Shown here piece after piece: positions 6,531 to 15,565 of a stretch of 25,162 nucleotides of DNA. The translations under genes were made by a program, and so were the position numbers. The notes under the pieces are model-generated. The model saw only the letters and a program-made list of their open reading frames with translations. It made no database searches and was not told where the DNA came from. The stretch is from JBBBNV01 sp037137075 (GTDB lineage Bacteria; Bacillota; Bacilli; Paenibacillales; NBRC-103111), in contig NZ_JBBBNV010000040.1 of the NCBI RefSeq assembly GCF_037137075.1, positions 1-25,162 on the forward strand, in the 5' to 3' direction. Positions within the stretch are counted from its first letter, which is position 1, and the number at the start of each line of letters is the position of its first letter.

Positions 6531-8942
6531 TTGGGTATTGTTAAGCGTTCTTTTATAGTAATGCTGCTGTTGCAGCTCGTTTGGAGCGGCTTAAGCCTGT
6601 ATCAGCCGGGCACAGCTTCCGCCAGTACAATAAACGCGCCGTCGGTTGTGCTGCTTGATGAAGATTTCACCCGGTATGCTGATAAAACGGAAGCCACTTC
6701 ACTTGGTTACGGCTTTGTTGCACCTACTTCCGGCACAGGAAGGGCTTCGACAGACGGAACATCGGGTATGCTAATCAATGTGTCAGGTGGTGCGGATACG
6801 GCTTTTACCAAAATCGAGAAGGTGTTCGATCAGCCGCAAAAAGGGCTTGTATCCGTTGAAACGACGTTCAGACAAAGCGTCTACAAAGAGGCCAATATCA
6901 TAAATCTGGTTGACAGTAACGGAACTGTCATTGCCACGGCGGGATTCAAGCCTTCCAAAACATCCAATAAAGGCTTTGCATCAAGTAATGGTACTGACTA
7001 TGTAGCGATTACTCCTAATGCACCTTATAACTACGACAGCACCACCTTTGACAGCAGCTCCAGAATAACTTTACGGCTTGAGCTGAACACGATTACCCGT
7101 TTGTACAATGTTTATGTCAATGATATGCTCGCGATTTCTAGAGCAAGAGCGGCGTACTATTCGACCAGAGGCATTCATATGGACGTGGCGAAGGTGCAGG
7201 TCGGTTCCCCGGTTGGCAGTGGCGATTTGCGGGTTACGAAGCTGAAAGTGGTTTCCACTCCGCTTGATAGTGTAAACGGATACACTCCAGCCGGACCGGA
7301 CTTTGCCTACTGGGTAGGTCGGAATCAGGAAGTTGCTTTATATTACGAATCTCTTACAAGTGCTTCCATTTATAGAATTTATGTTCTTAATCCCGAAACC
7401 AACGAATGGTTTTTCGACAGGCAGAATACGCAGAACTCTCAAGTCCGCTCCTTAGAAAAACATTCAGCGGTCAACTATAAAACCGGCACCAAAATGGCAA
7501 ACGGAACTACCTATACAATCGGTATAGCAACGGTTGCGCGGAATGAGTTTAACGGAACCGTGTATGAGAGTGAAAAAACAGTCATTCAAGCTACCCCAAG
7601 TGCATCAATTATTTTATCGACCTCTGAATACAGCGTAATTAAAGATATGACTGTGAACGAAACCTATAACGGGGCAGAATGGATTGTCGATTCAGAAGAA
7701 GGAATAAAGGTTGGAGACACGGCTTTTGTAGGAGGCGATTATAAAATCGAATCCGTTCCGGAGAAATATTCAAGCATGGAACGTATTATTCCGAGTATTA
7801 AGTCGCAAAACTACAACGAAAGCGCAGTGGCTACCTTTAACGTCAAAGATAAGGCAACTGCTTACATAGCAATGGATTCCAGAGCGGTGGCGGCATCTCT
7901 GCCGAGCAACTGGCTTCTCGCAACGTGGACCGACACCAACGATATTATTGAAGTCGGGGATGGCGTTTATACCATACCGTTCAAAGTATACAAAAAAGAT
8001 TTTGCCGCTAATGGCTTGGTTACTTTGGAAAGAAACACGCTGGCTGAAATTAATGCCAAAACCAGCATTGGTTATTTTGCATTTGTCCAGAGATCGCCGG
8101 TCGGTTTATCCTTACAATCTGCCTTGCCACAATGGACTAATCAAGCCTCATTGCCGGTTACAGGCGTTGTGTCTGAAGCAAATGTGCAGCTAACAGTAAA
8201 TGTGAATGGTTCCAGCGTTATTGATAAAGCGCTTACAGGGATGAGCGTCGATGAGAATATCGAACTCACACCAGGTGTGAACGAAATTGAAATTTTGGCG
8301 AAAAGAACGGGGCTGTCCGTGGGAGACCGGATAGCAGCAACGGTCAACTATGATCCGGATGCGCCTGTTCTGAATATTACTGAGCCTTCCATAATGACTA
8401 AGCAGCCTGTGCTTATGCTGCAAGGGACAGTCAATGAGGATGTTTGGGTTACTGTCCAGAATAACGGGACTACAGTTATCGATGCCGTATATAGCCTGGC
8501 CGTTTCAGGATTAGAACTCCCGGTTCCTTTATCGGAAGGAACCAATGAAATTAAAGTTACAGCTTTGGATGCAGCCGGGAATGAGACAACGAAAAACTAT
8601 ACTGTTGAATATGTGTTTTGGGCGGATCAGCCCGAATTCTACGATTTGGCAGGCAGCCCGCTGCAGACCTTAACCGCTACCGGTACAATCATTGCGCGAC
8701 AAGAGATTATCAATACCACTGACACGCAAAAGACACTGTCTTTATTTACAGTCATGTACGACTCAAATGGGAAAATGGTGGATTACGCTATCATTACGGC
8801 CGAATTTGCCCCACAATCGACAAAAACGTTAAGCGCCGGTTTTGTGCTTCCGGATCAAGTAAATGGCTATAAGCTCAAAGCTTATATTTGGGATCATGTC
8901 AACTCCATGAAGCCTTTGTCCAATGAATCGGCATTGCAATGA
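6531..8942 (+). CDS. Exported modular protein, probable pectin-binding accessory protein
   Basis: 803 residues from TTG 6531, supported by GGAGGTGT (6517-6524) and by the signal peptide that then starts at once (MGIVKRSF, hydrophobic core residues 8-23, cleavage near ASA-S about residue 31). Residues about 36-260 look like a LamG/concanavalin-type beta-sandwich (LLDEDFTRY at its start, LRLELNTITRLYNVYVND inside). The middle (270-530) is unrecognised beta-rich sequence. Residues about 530-695 hold two Ig-like repeats with the ends GVNEIEILAK and GTNEIKVTALDAAGNE. The last 108 residues (from about 696) are a module shared with the next protein. No catalytic motif, SLH, LPXTG or dockerin was seen. 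A binding or structural role in pectin breakdown is inferred. It is first in a run of four exported-protein genes. Confidence 0.75.
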   Translation: MGIVKRSFIVMLLLQLVWSGLSLYQPGTASASTINAPSVVLLDEDFTRYADKTEATSLGYGFVAPTSGTGRASTDGTSGMLINVSGGADTAFTKIEKVFDQPQKGLVSVETTFRQSVYKEANIINLVDSNGTVIATAGFKPSKTSNKGFASSNGTDYVAITPNAPYNYDSTTFDSSSRITLRLELNTITRLYNVYVNDMLAISRARAAYYSTRGIHMDVAKVQVGSPVGSGDLRVTKLKVVSTPLDSVNGYTPAGPDFAYWVGRNQEVALYYESLTSASIYRIYVLNPETNEWFFDRQNTQNSQVRSLEKHSAVNYKTGTKMANGTTYTIGIATVARNEFNGTVYESEKTVIQATPSASIILSTSEYSVIKDMTVNETYNGAEWIVDSEEGIKVGDTAFVGGDYKIESVPEKYSSMERIIPSIKSQNYNESAVATFNVKDKATAYIAMDSRAVAASLPSNWLLATWTDTNDIIEVGDGVYTIPFKVYKKDFAANGLVTLERNTLAEINAKTSIGYFAFVQRSPVGLSLQSALPQWTNQASLPVTGVVSEANVQLTVNVNGSSVIDKALTGMSVDENIELTPGVNEIEILAKRTGLSVGDRIAATVNYDPDAPVLNITEPSIMTKQPVLMLQGTVNEDVWVTVQNNGTTVIDAVYSLAVSGLELPVPLSEGTNEIKVTALDAAGNETTKNYTVEYVFWADQPEFYDLAGSPLQTLTATGTIIARQEIINTTDTQKTLSLFTVMYDSNGKMVDYAIITAEFAPQSTKTLSAGFVLPDQVNGYKLKAYIWDHVNSMKPLSNESALQ

Positions 8943-8961
8943 TTGTAAGACTGACTGACCC

Positions 8962-8994
8962 GGTAAGAAGCCAGAGCTGATTCTGTGTCTTGCC
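8962..8994 (+). repeat. Intergenic stem-loop inside the operon
   Basis: GGTAAGA (8962-8968) pairs with TCTTGCC (8988-8994, one G-T pair) and CAGA (8972-8975) with TCTG (8982-8985). No T run follows, so it is not a normal terminator. It lies between the first two exported-protein genes and may protect or mark a processed mRNA end. Confidence 0.45.
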
Positions 8995-9033
8995 ATCCGC
9001 TCATTGGTAACAAAACTTGGAGGAGGTTGTGAA

Positions 9034-12000
9034 ATGAAGAAAGCCCTAACAATAGGGATAAGTGTAGCTCTAGCGATAAATTTACTGGCTGTTGATTTGC
9101 TGGCGCTGCACAGCGGGGGGACGGTTCAAGCTGCATCCATTGCATCGGAATACAATTACCCTTCCCAGCTAAAAGCAATCGCAGGAGACAAACAAGTAGC
9201 TCTATCCTGGCAGGCCCCGACTGCTGCGGATTCTTACAATGTTAAGCGAAGCACTACTAATGGCGGGCCGTACACAACGGTTAAGAGCGGCTTAACTGCA
9301 ACAAGCTATACCGATGGTTCTTTAGATAATGGGACTGTCTACTATTATACGATTACAGCTGTCAAGAACGGAGAAGAAAGCTATATTTCGAACCAGGTGA
9401 AATCCATTCCTCATGCCTTGACGGCCGGAGCTCCAGAAACACCGCAGGGCTTTGCGGCCATCGCGGAGGAAGAAAGCGTCAAGCTGACATGGAATGAGGT
9501 TGCCGGTGCTAATTCTTATGAGGTCAAACGAAGCCTGACCAGTGATGGCGGTTTTACAACAGTTGCAACTGTACCGGCTTCAGCGGCTGCATCCACGGGA
9601 TTTGAAGATCAGAGCGTCACACAAGGAACCCAGTACTACTACATTGTAAACGCTATTAACTCGAACGGAACGAGCCAGGCGACGGAGCCGCTGATTGTTG
9701 CACCGGCCAAAGTAATCGTTGTTGCCCAGCCCGACCCGGAAACCGGTTCAACACCTGGGGATTTTACAACCATTCAGGCTGCAGTTAATTCCATCTCTGC
9801 TTCCAATACGGCCCGGACAGTTATCTATATTGAGCCCGGCACGTACAGGGAGCAAGTAAAAATCACTGCACCGTATGTCAGTCTGGTTGGAGCGGGGCGT
9901 GACAAGACCAAGCTTGTCTATGACTTGTCCAATGCCGACTTCCCGAATAATGCGCTTAATGGCGCGACACTCTCTGTAAAGGCTGATAACTTCACCGCCG
10001 AAAATATGACGTTCGAGAATGATTCCTTGCCGGAGGACGGTCAAGCCATTGCTGTTCTAGTAAACGGTGACCAGGCTGTATTTGAAAATGTCAAGTTTGT
10101 AGGCTATCAGGATACCCTTTATGCGGGCCTTCGGGAGACTGCGCCGCGAGTAGGGCGTCAATACTATCACAACAGCACTATTATCGGTAAAACCGATTAC
10201 ATCTATGGGCCAGCAAGTGCCGCTGTGTTTGACAACGTGGAGGCGGTCAGCCTCGGTAACGGCGGATTTGTCACTGCAGCTGCAACCAAGCTTGATCAGC
10301 CGGGTTTGATTTTCCTGAATTCCCGCTTGTTGAAGGACAGTACAGCAACGCAAGGTACACATTATTTGGGCCGGCCATGGCAAGATTATCCGACGGTCCG
10401 CTTCATTAATACGTATATGGATGATCATATCCATCCAGACGGCTGGACCACGATGCAGGTGGATCCGTACTTGTTTGCGGAATATAACAGCACTGGACCC
10501 GGGGCAAGCACGACTACCCGGAAAATGTCCAGCCAACTGACCTCGGAGCAAGCTAACGAGCTTACGATTCCTCGTGTTTTTGAAGGCTGGGATCCGACCA
10601 AGCGTGTTATTCTGCCTAGGACATCGCCTGAGATTTCTCTACTCACCTCCCCGGGCAACGGAGAAGGCATGAACGGCGAATTTACCACATCTGCCGTTGT
10701 ATCTGTTGAAATTTCCGGAAATGATTCCGGTTTAAACCAAGCGGAATACCGGATTAACGGCGGGGTATGGAATGCGTATACGGCAGAATTTGAGCTCAAT
10801 GTAAAGGGCACCTATACGATTGATTACAGACTTGTAGACGCAGACGGAAATCAAGGAACAATTTTTACAAGAGAAATTGTAATTGATCCTGACGCCCTGC
10901 TTCGTACTCCTGCGTTTCCGGGAGCAGAAGGAGGCGCAATGTATGCAACTGGTGGGCGGGGTAAGGAAGTTTATTTCGTAACGACCGTGGAAGATTATGA
11001 TCCGAGTACTGAAGCCCCTATTCCGGGCTCACTGCGGGATGCGGTCAGTCAAGGTGACCGGACCATTGTGTTCCGTGTATCCGGTGTCATTGATTTGAAA
11101 ACCGGCCTGAGCTTTTCTAACGGAAATACAACGATTGCCGGACAGACAGCGCCGGGAGATGGAATTACGCTTAGCGGTTATCCTGTTGCCATTGGAGGTA
11201 AAGATGGAGGCAACCTGATTATCCGGTACCTCCGATTCAGACAAGGAATTAAGCAGGTCGGTGATGCGGCTAATGTCGGCGGGGATAATATTATCATCGA
11301 TCATTGTTCCTTCAGTTGGAGCTCTGACGAGACGTTCTCGGTTAGGGAGCACAGAAATATTACCGTGCAGTACAGCATCATTAGCAACAGCTTGAACATC
11401 TCTATCCATGGCAAAGGCGCACATGGCTACGGGGCGATTTGGGGCGGTACGAACGTCACCTATCACCACAATTTAATTATTAATCATAACAGCCGGAACC
11501 CGCGGTTTGACAAGCAATTGAAGCCGCTGGAGTATCCGACCAAAATTGATTTCCGCAACAACGTGGTATACAACTGGGGAGGCAACTCTGCATACGGCGG
11601 GGAAGCAGCCATGGGGATTAATATCGTTAATAACTATTACAAGCCGGGACCGAACACGTTCGATAACGTGAGAACAAGATTGGTCGCGCCTTCCGGTCAG
11701 GATTTGTCATCCTGGTACATTGAAGGAAACAAGATTGAAGGTTATCCTGTGCAGTCCGCAGATAACTGGCTGGAATCCGTAAATCCTGATTACGGTTTGT
11801 CCTCCATCAAACGTTTGACCAAGGCGGTTGTAATTCCTGATTCCACGGATCCCATCGGGGGGCCTGTCACAACGGATTCGCCTGACGAAGCGTATGCCAA
11901 GGTAGTGGCGTCAGCCGGTGCTTCCTTACCGAGACGGGATTCTCTGGACGCTAAAATTATCCACGAGCTAGTGAATGGCACGGGTATCGTGGTAAATACC

Positions 12001-13938
12001 ATTGAAAGCGATGGCGGTCTTCCTGTGCTCAACTCGCTGCCGGCACCGCTTGATACCGATCAAGACGGTATTCCGGATGAATGGGAGCAAAACAACGGTC
12101 TGGACATGAACGACCCCACAGATGGTAATCAGTTGGCGCCGAGCGGTTTCACTTACTTGGAGCTGTATATGAATTCCATCGTAAGAAATGGTGCCGACAA
12201 TCCGACTGTTGATACAAGCTTGACCATGAATCAGCAGTTCACGCTGACAAGTCCGATTACAATCGAAGCTACGGCCGCAGCATCTGAGCCGGGCGGATCA
12301 ATTACAAAGATCGAGTTCTATGACGGCAGCACAAAAATTGGCGAAGCTACCTCGGCCCCTTACAGCTTTACTTGGAACGGGGCATCTGAAGGGCGCCATT
12401 ATATGTACGCTAAAGCAACAGATAATACCGGTTCAATGACATTGTCGACAGTGAAAGTGATTCACGTCAACGGTCCGGAAAATGTGGAGCCGGATTGGAC
12501 CTCGGAGGATATCGGGGCGGTTCCGGTACCTGGAACAGCAAGCTTTGACGGTACCACCTATATGGTAAAAGGCTCGGGTAATATCGGAAGGTCGTCAGAT
12601 AAGTTCCACTATACCCATCAAAAAGTATCCGGCAATTTTGAGTTCATTTCCAATGTCGCTATTGTTTCCGAGGTTGATACGGATACGAAGGCCGGGCTGA
12701 TGCTTCGTACGAGCTTGCAACCGAATTCACCAATGGCATTAATGGGTCTGACCTATATTAAAGAGGAAGGTAAATCCGCTCAATTCCTTAGCCGGACAGC
12801 CGAAGGCACATCACCTTCCGTAAATATTATTAAGTCCGGAGATAACATTCGCGCTCCGTATTGGTTCAAGCTGACAAGAGACGGAAACACCATTACGGGA
12901 AGTGTGTCGACAGATGGGAAAATCTGGGGCAAAATCGGTTCTGCGGAAATTAATTTGCCGGACGAGGTCTACATTGGTTTTGCCGTCGAGGCCAACAAAT
13001 CTTCCAGTAATGCAAATTATTTGACGGCGGCAACCTTTGATGGTGTTCAGGTAAAACGCAGCCCGGCCTTCAGTGTCAACAATCCTGCAAGCGAAATAGT
13101 TACAGCACCATTGTATACGGTTACAGGGCAACTGATAGATGCGGCCGATCTGACTATTACAAACAACGGGGAGACCGTGGTCTCTGCGGAGACTTTTGCT
13201 GCAAATGCCGATTTCTCCAAGGATATTCCACTTAAGGCAGGAGTGAATACAATCGTCATCTCCGCGAAAAACAGTGCGACCTTCGGAGACATGGTGAACC
13301 GTAAAACTTTACAGGTTACCTACAACAAGACGGAGATGCTGATTACCCCAAGCGAGGCGGTACCGACTGTAGTGACTACCCCTTCTTACAGCTTCAAGGC
13401 TTCTGTAAATGTGGCGGCCACGGTTTCGGTTTCGCTCAATGGCGCTGTTGTATTGGATCCGGCTCAGCAAGCGGAAAATGCATTGTTCGAAGCTCCGCTG
13501 ACCTTACGCGAGGGTCCGAATGAAATCGTTGTTACTGCTACGGATGCTTATAATGAAACCGTTACGGCGACTTATACCGTGACATATTACATTGATTGGG
13601 GAAATGGGACATTTACGCTTTCGAATATGCAGCTCAGGAATTTGGCGGGTGAAGCTTTGACGGGCCTCCTTCCATCACAGGACATCGTGGTGAATGTCTC
13701 TGCTCAAAACAATTCCGCCATCAGCCAGAACGGACTCTTTCTGATTGCGCTGTATGACGGGAACGGGCAAATGGTGAAATATTATATGATTGACCAGGCT
13801 TTACCGGGTGGCGGGACACAGCCAATCGAAGCAACGATCCGGTTGCCGAAGTCAGTAAGCGGTTACGCCGTTAAAGCACAGGTTTACGATAGCTTCGCTT
13901 CGCAAAGCAGCTTGTCGAATATGGTTGTTAATCCATAA
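9034..13938 (+). CDS. Bifunctional pectin methylesterase (CE8) / pectate lyase (PL1-type), multimodular, exported
   Basis: 1634 residues from ATG 9034 with GGAGGAGG at 9020-9027. In order: signal peptide (1-34), two fibronectin III domains (about 38-225), a CE8 pectin methylesterase (about 227-520), an Ig-like domain (532-616), a pectate lyase beta-helix (about 622-940), a calcium-loop segment DTDQDGIPDEWE (about 1006), another Ig-like domain (1055-1148), a LamG/DUF1349-like beta-sandwich (1149-1343), two Ig-like repeats (1345-1518) and the C-terminal module shared with the previous protein. CE8 motifs are GYQDTLY (about 356), TDYIYG in place of the usual VDFIFG with the Asp kept, and LGRPW (about 444). 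Lyase motifs are FPGAEGG, GSLRDAVSQ, IIDHCSFSWSSDE and SRNPRF. The esterase would make the demethylated stretches the lyase needs. No dockerin, SLH or sortase signal was seen. Confidence 0.9.
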   Translation: MKKALTIGISVALAINLLAVDLLALHSGGTVQAASIASEYNYPSQLKAIAGDKQVALSWQAPTAADSYNVKRSTTNGGPYTTVKSGLTATSYTDGSLDNGTVYYYTITAVKNGEESYISNQVKSIPHALTAGAPETPQGFAAIAEEESVKLTWNEVAGANSYEVKRSLTSDGGFTTVATVPASAAASTGFEDQSVTQGTQYYYIVNAINSNGTSQATEPLIVAPAKVIVVAQPDPETGSTPGDFTTIQAAVNSISASNTARTVIYIEPGTYREQVKITAPYVSLVGAGRDKTKLVYDLSNADFPNNALNGATLSVKADNFTAENMTFENDSLPEDGQAIAVLVNGDQAVFENVKFVGYQDTLYAGLRETAPRVGRQYYHNSTIIGKTDYIYGPASAAVFDNVEAVSLGNGGFVTAAATKLDQPGLIFLNSRLLKDSTATQGTHYLGRPWQDYPTVRFINTYMDDHIHPDGWTTMQVDPYLFAEYNSTGPGASTTTRKMSSQLTSEQANELTIPRVFEGWDPTKRVILPRTSPEISLLTSPGNGEGMNGEFTTSAVVSVEISGNDSGLNQAEYRINGGVWNAYTAEFELNVKGTYTIDYRLVDADGNQGTIFTREIVIDPDALLRTPAFPGAEGGAMYATGGRGKEVYFVTTVEDYDPSTEAPIPGSLRDAVSQGDRTIVFRVSGVIDLKTGLSFSNGNTTIAGQTAPGDGITLSGYPVAIGGKDGGNLIIRYLRFRQGIKQVGDAANVGGDNIIIDHCSFSWSSDETFSVREHRNITVQYSIISNSLNISIHGKGAHGYGAIWGGTNVTYHHNLIINHNSRNPRFDKQLKPLEYPTKIDFRNNVVYNWGGNSAYGGEAAMGINIVNNYYKPGPNTFDNVRTRLVAPSGQDLSSWYIEGNKIEGYPVQSADNWLESVNPDYGLSSIKRLTKAVVIPDSTDPIGGPVTTDSPDEAYAKVVASAGASLPRRDSLDAKIIHELVNGTGIVVNTIESDGGLPVLNSLPAPLDTDQDGIPDEWEQNNGLDMNDPTDGNQLAPSGFTYLELYMNSIVRNGADNPTVDTSLTMNQQFTLTSPITIEATAAASEPGGSITKIEFYDGSTKIGEATSAPYSFTWNGASEGRHYMYAKATDNTGSMTLSTVKVIHVNGPENVEPDWTSEDIGAVPVPGTASFDGTTYMVKGSGNIGRSSDKFHYTHQKVSGNFEFISNVAIVSEVDTDTKAGLMLRTSLQPNSPMALMGLTYIKEEGKSAQFLSRTAEGTSPSVNIIKSGDNIRAPYWFKLTRDGNTITGSVSTDGKIWGKIGSAEINLPDEVYIGFAVEANKSSSNANYLTAATFDGVQVKRSPAFSVNNPASEIVTAPLYTVTGQLIDAADLTITNNGETVVSAETFAANADFSKDIPLKAGVNTIVISAKNSATFGDMVNRKTLQVTYNKTEMLITPSEAVPTVVTTPSYSFKASVNVAATVSVSLNGAVVLDPAQQAENALFEAPLTLREGPNEIVVTATDAYNETVTATYTVTYYIDWGNGTFTLSNMQLRNLAGEALTGLLPSQDIVVNVSAQNNSAISQNGLFLIALYDGNGQMVKYYMIDQALPGGGTQPIEATIRLPKSVSGYAVKAQVYDSFASQSSLSNMVVNP

Positions 13939-13975
13939 TGCGGGTACGAAAGCAGGGTGAGGAGGAGGAATACGC

Positions 13976-15487
13976 TTGAATAAATGGTTCATTGTGATGT
14001 TATCCTTGCTGTTAAGTCTGGGGGTACTGGCTCCCGCGGCAATGGCCTCATCATCTACGACAGTAAACGCCACATTTCAAGAAAGCGGACGGACTGTTAC
14101 TGTAACAGGCACAATGGGGGCGGAACAGGGTAAAGTTGTAACGGTCAAGATAGTGAATCCGTCTAACCAGCTCGAACACTTGGATCAAACCTTGTCCGGG
14201 AACGGTGGAGGATATTCCTTTGCGTATCAAGTAATTGAAGCTGAACAAGGGACATACAAGGTATTTGTTAGCGGGGAGGGAGCGGCTGACATTGCTTCCA
14301 CCACTTTTGAAATGAATGAAATTGCACCTGGGAAAACGATTAGTGTGACGGGCAAGAACGGAGTCACTACCATTGATTCCTTGAATGGAACATTGGAAAT
14401 GATCGCGATCTTACAGCCTGACAATGCAGTGACAACAAATGTCGCTTGGTCTGTTTATGAATCGGATGGCACGACTGCGACGGATAAAGCCGAAATTAGC
14501 GCCGAAGGGCTGTTGAAGGCGAAGAAAGACGGAGTCGTAAAAGTAAAAGCCGTATCCAAGGACAATGCGGATACCCAGGGCAGCACGCTGATTACGTTAA
14601 GCAATCAGGCTGCAGGTGCAGATCCTGTCGTCATGATTCAGGGGACAGCAAGTGTTGCAAGCGGTCAAAGCTTCACACTGGATTATGGATTAACCAACGT
14701 TACAACTAGTGTATACCAAGGGAACTCTTCAGTGGCCAACACGGTATATGGGGCGGTTTATGCCTTTGATGCTGTACTGACCTACAACCCGGATGTGCTT
14801 ACGTTTGTAAATGCCGATCCAATCCGCAGCAGCCTGATCCTGCAAAAGGTACTTATGATTGAACCAAACAAGGTGCAGATTGCCGGTTATCTTAGTGATG
14901 CCAACCAGGATTTGACGGATTCGGGATATTTGTTCCGAACCAACTGGAAGGCGAAGGCTACGACTGTAAACGTGGATACCGTAATAACTACAAGCTCGAT
15001 GCAGGCATCAGACCGCTATGGAACTATTTTGGAGCCTGTCTTGAAAAATCATAGCCTGGTTGTAGAAGCTTTAAATCAAAGCAGCCTGCTTCAATTGATC
15101 AGCAGTGCTCAAACGCTGTTTGAACAGGCGACAGAGGGTGTATGGAGAGGGGATTATCCATCCGGCTCCAAGAACATGTTGCTGACGGCGCTCAATACCG
15201 CGAGAACGGTTGCTCAAAATGCCAACGCAACACAGCAGCAGCTGGACGATGTAGCCGGCGTCTTAAGCCAAGCTATTCAAACGTTTACAAATTCTCGGAT
15301 TACTGAATTCAATGGGGATATGAACAATGACGGCCAGATTAATAAGGTCGATTTGGAGTTTGTTGTTGAGCATTATAACAAAACAACCCAAAGCTTGGAT
15401 TGGAGCAGTGTACAAAAGGCTGACTATAATCAAAACGGCCGTATCGACATTGTTGATCTGGTAGCGATTGCCATGTTAATCAAATAA
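13976..15487 (+). CDS. Exported cohesin-like / FIVAR-like / dockerin protein (possible adaptor scaffoldin)
   Basis: 503 residues from TTG 13976, with GGAGGAGG at 13961-13968 and a signal peptide starting at once (cleavage near AMA-S, about residue 25). Two Ig-like domains follow, the second Big_2-like (AEISAEGLLKAKKDGVVKVK, about 167-187). Residues about 211-365 look like a cohesin-type beta-sandwich (AVYAFDAVLTYNPDVLTFVN). A helical FIVAR-like region (about 366-440) is next, with ATQQQLDDVAGVLSQAIQTF near its end. Residues about 445-503 form a dockerin with two calcium loops, DMNNDGQINKVD and DYNQNGRIDIVD. No enzyme domain was seen. Its gene lies 37 bases after the pectinase gene and before an SLH-anchored cohesin-like protein, so it may link the two. 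The cohesin assignment is from sequence pattern only; intramolecular pairing of the two modules is an alternative. Confidence 0.8.
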   Translation: MNKWFIVMLSLLLSLGVLAPAAMASSSTTVNATFQESGRTVTVTGTMGAEQGKVVTVKIVNPSNQLEHLDQTLSGNGGGYSFAYQVIEAEQGTYKVFVSGEGAADIASTTFEMNEIAPGKTISVTGKNGVTTIDSLNGTLEMIAILQPDNAVTTNVAWSVYESDGTTATDKAEISAEGLLKAKKDGVVKVKAVSKDNADTQGSTLITLSNQAAGADPVVMIQGTASVASGQSFTLDYGLTNVTTSVYQGNSSVANTVYGAVYAFDAVLTYNPDVLTFVNADPIRSSLILQKVLMIEPNKVQIAGYLSDANQDLTDSGYLFRTNWKAKATTVNVDTVITTSSMQASDRYGTILEPVLKNHSLVVEALNQSSLLQLISSAQTLFEQATEGVWRGDYPSGSKNMLLTALNTARTVAQNANATQQQLDDVAGVLSQAIQTFTNSRITEFNGDMNNDGQINKVDLEFVVEHYNKTTQSLDWSSVQKADYNQNGRIDIVDLVAIAMLIK

Positions 15488-15511
15488 CGAATGTATGCGT
15501 GATCAAGGTGA

Positions 15512-15539
15512 AGAGAGAAGGCCGAAGTGCTTTCTCTCT
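15512..15539 (+). repeat. Intergenic stem-loop inside the operon
   Basis: AGAGAGAAGGC (15512-15522) pairs with GCTTTCTCTCT (15529-15539), one G-T pair, across a six-base loop. No T run follows. With the stem at 8962-8994 it is one of two strong hairpins within the operon. Confidence 0.55.
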
Positions 15540-15565
15540 ACCCTTCATGAAAGGATGGCTAATTG

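Noticed and set aside
12052..12110. DTDQDGIPDEWE segment of the pectinase as a dockerin
   Set aside because: Only one Asp-rich loop of the thrombospondin-3/EF-like type is present, without the paired 22-residue repeats and helices of a dockerin.
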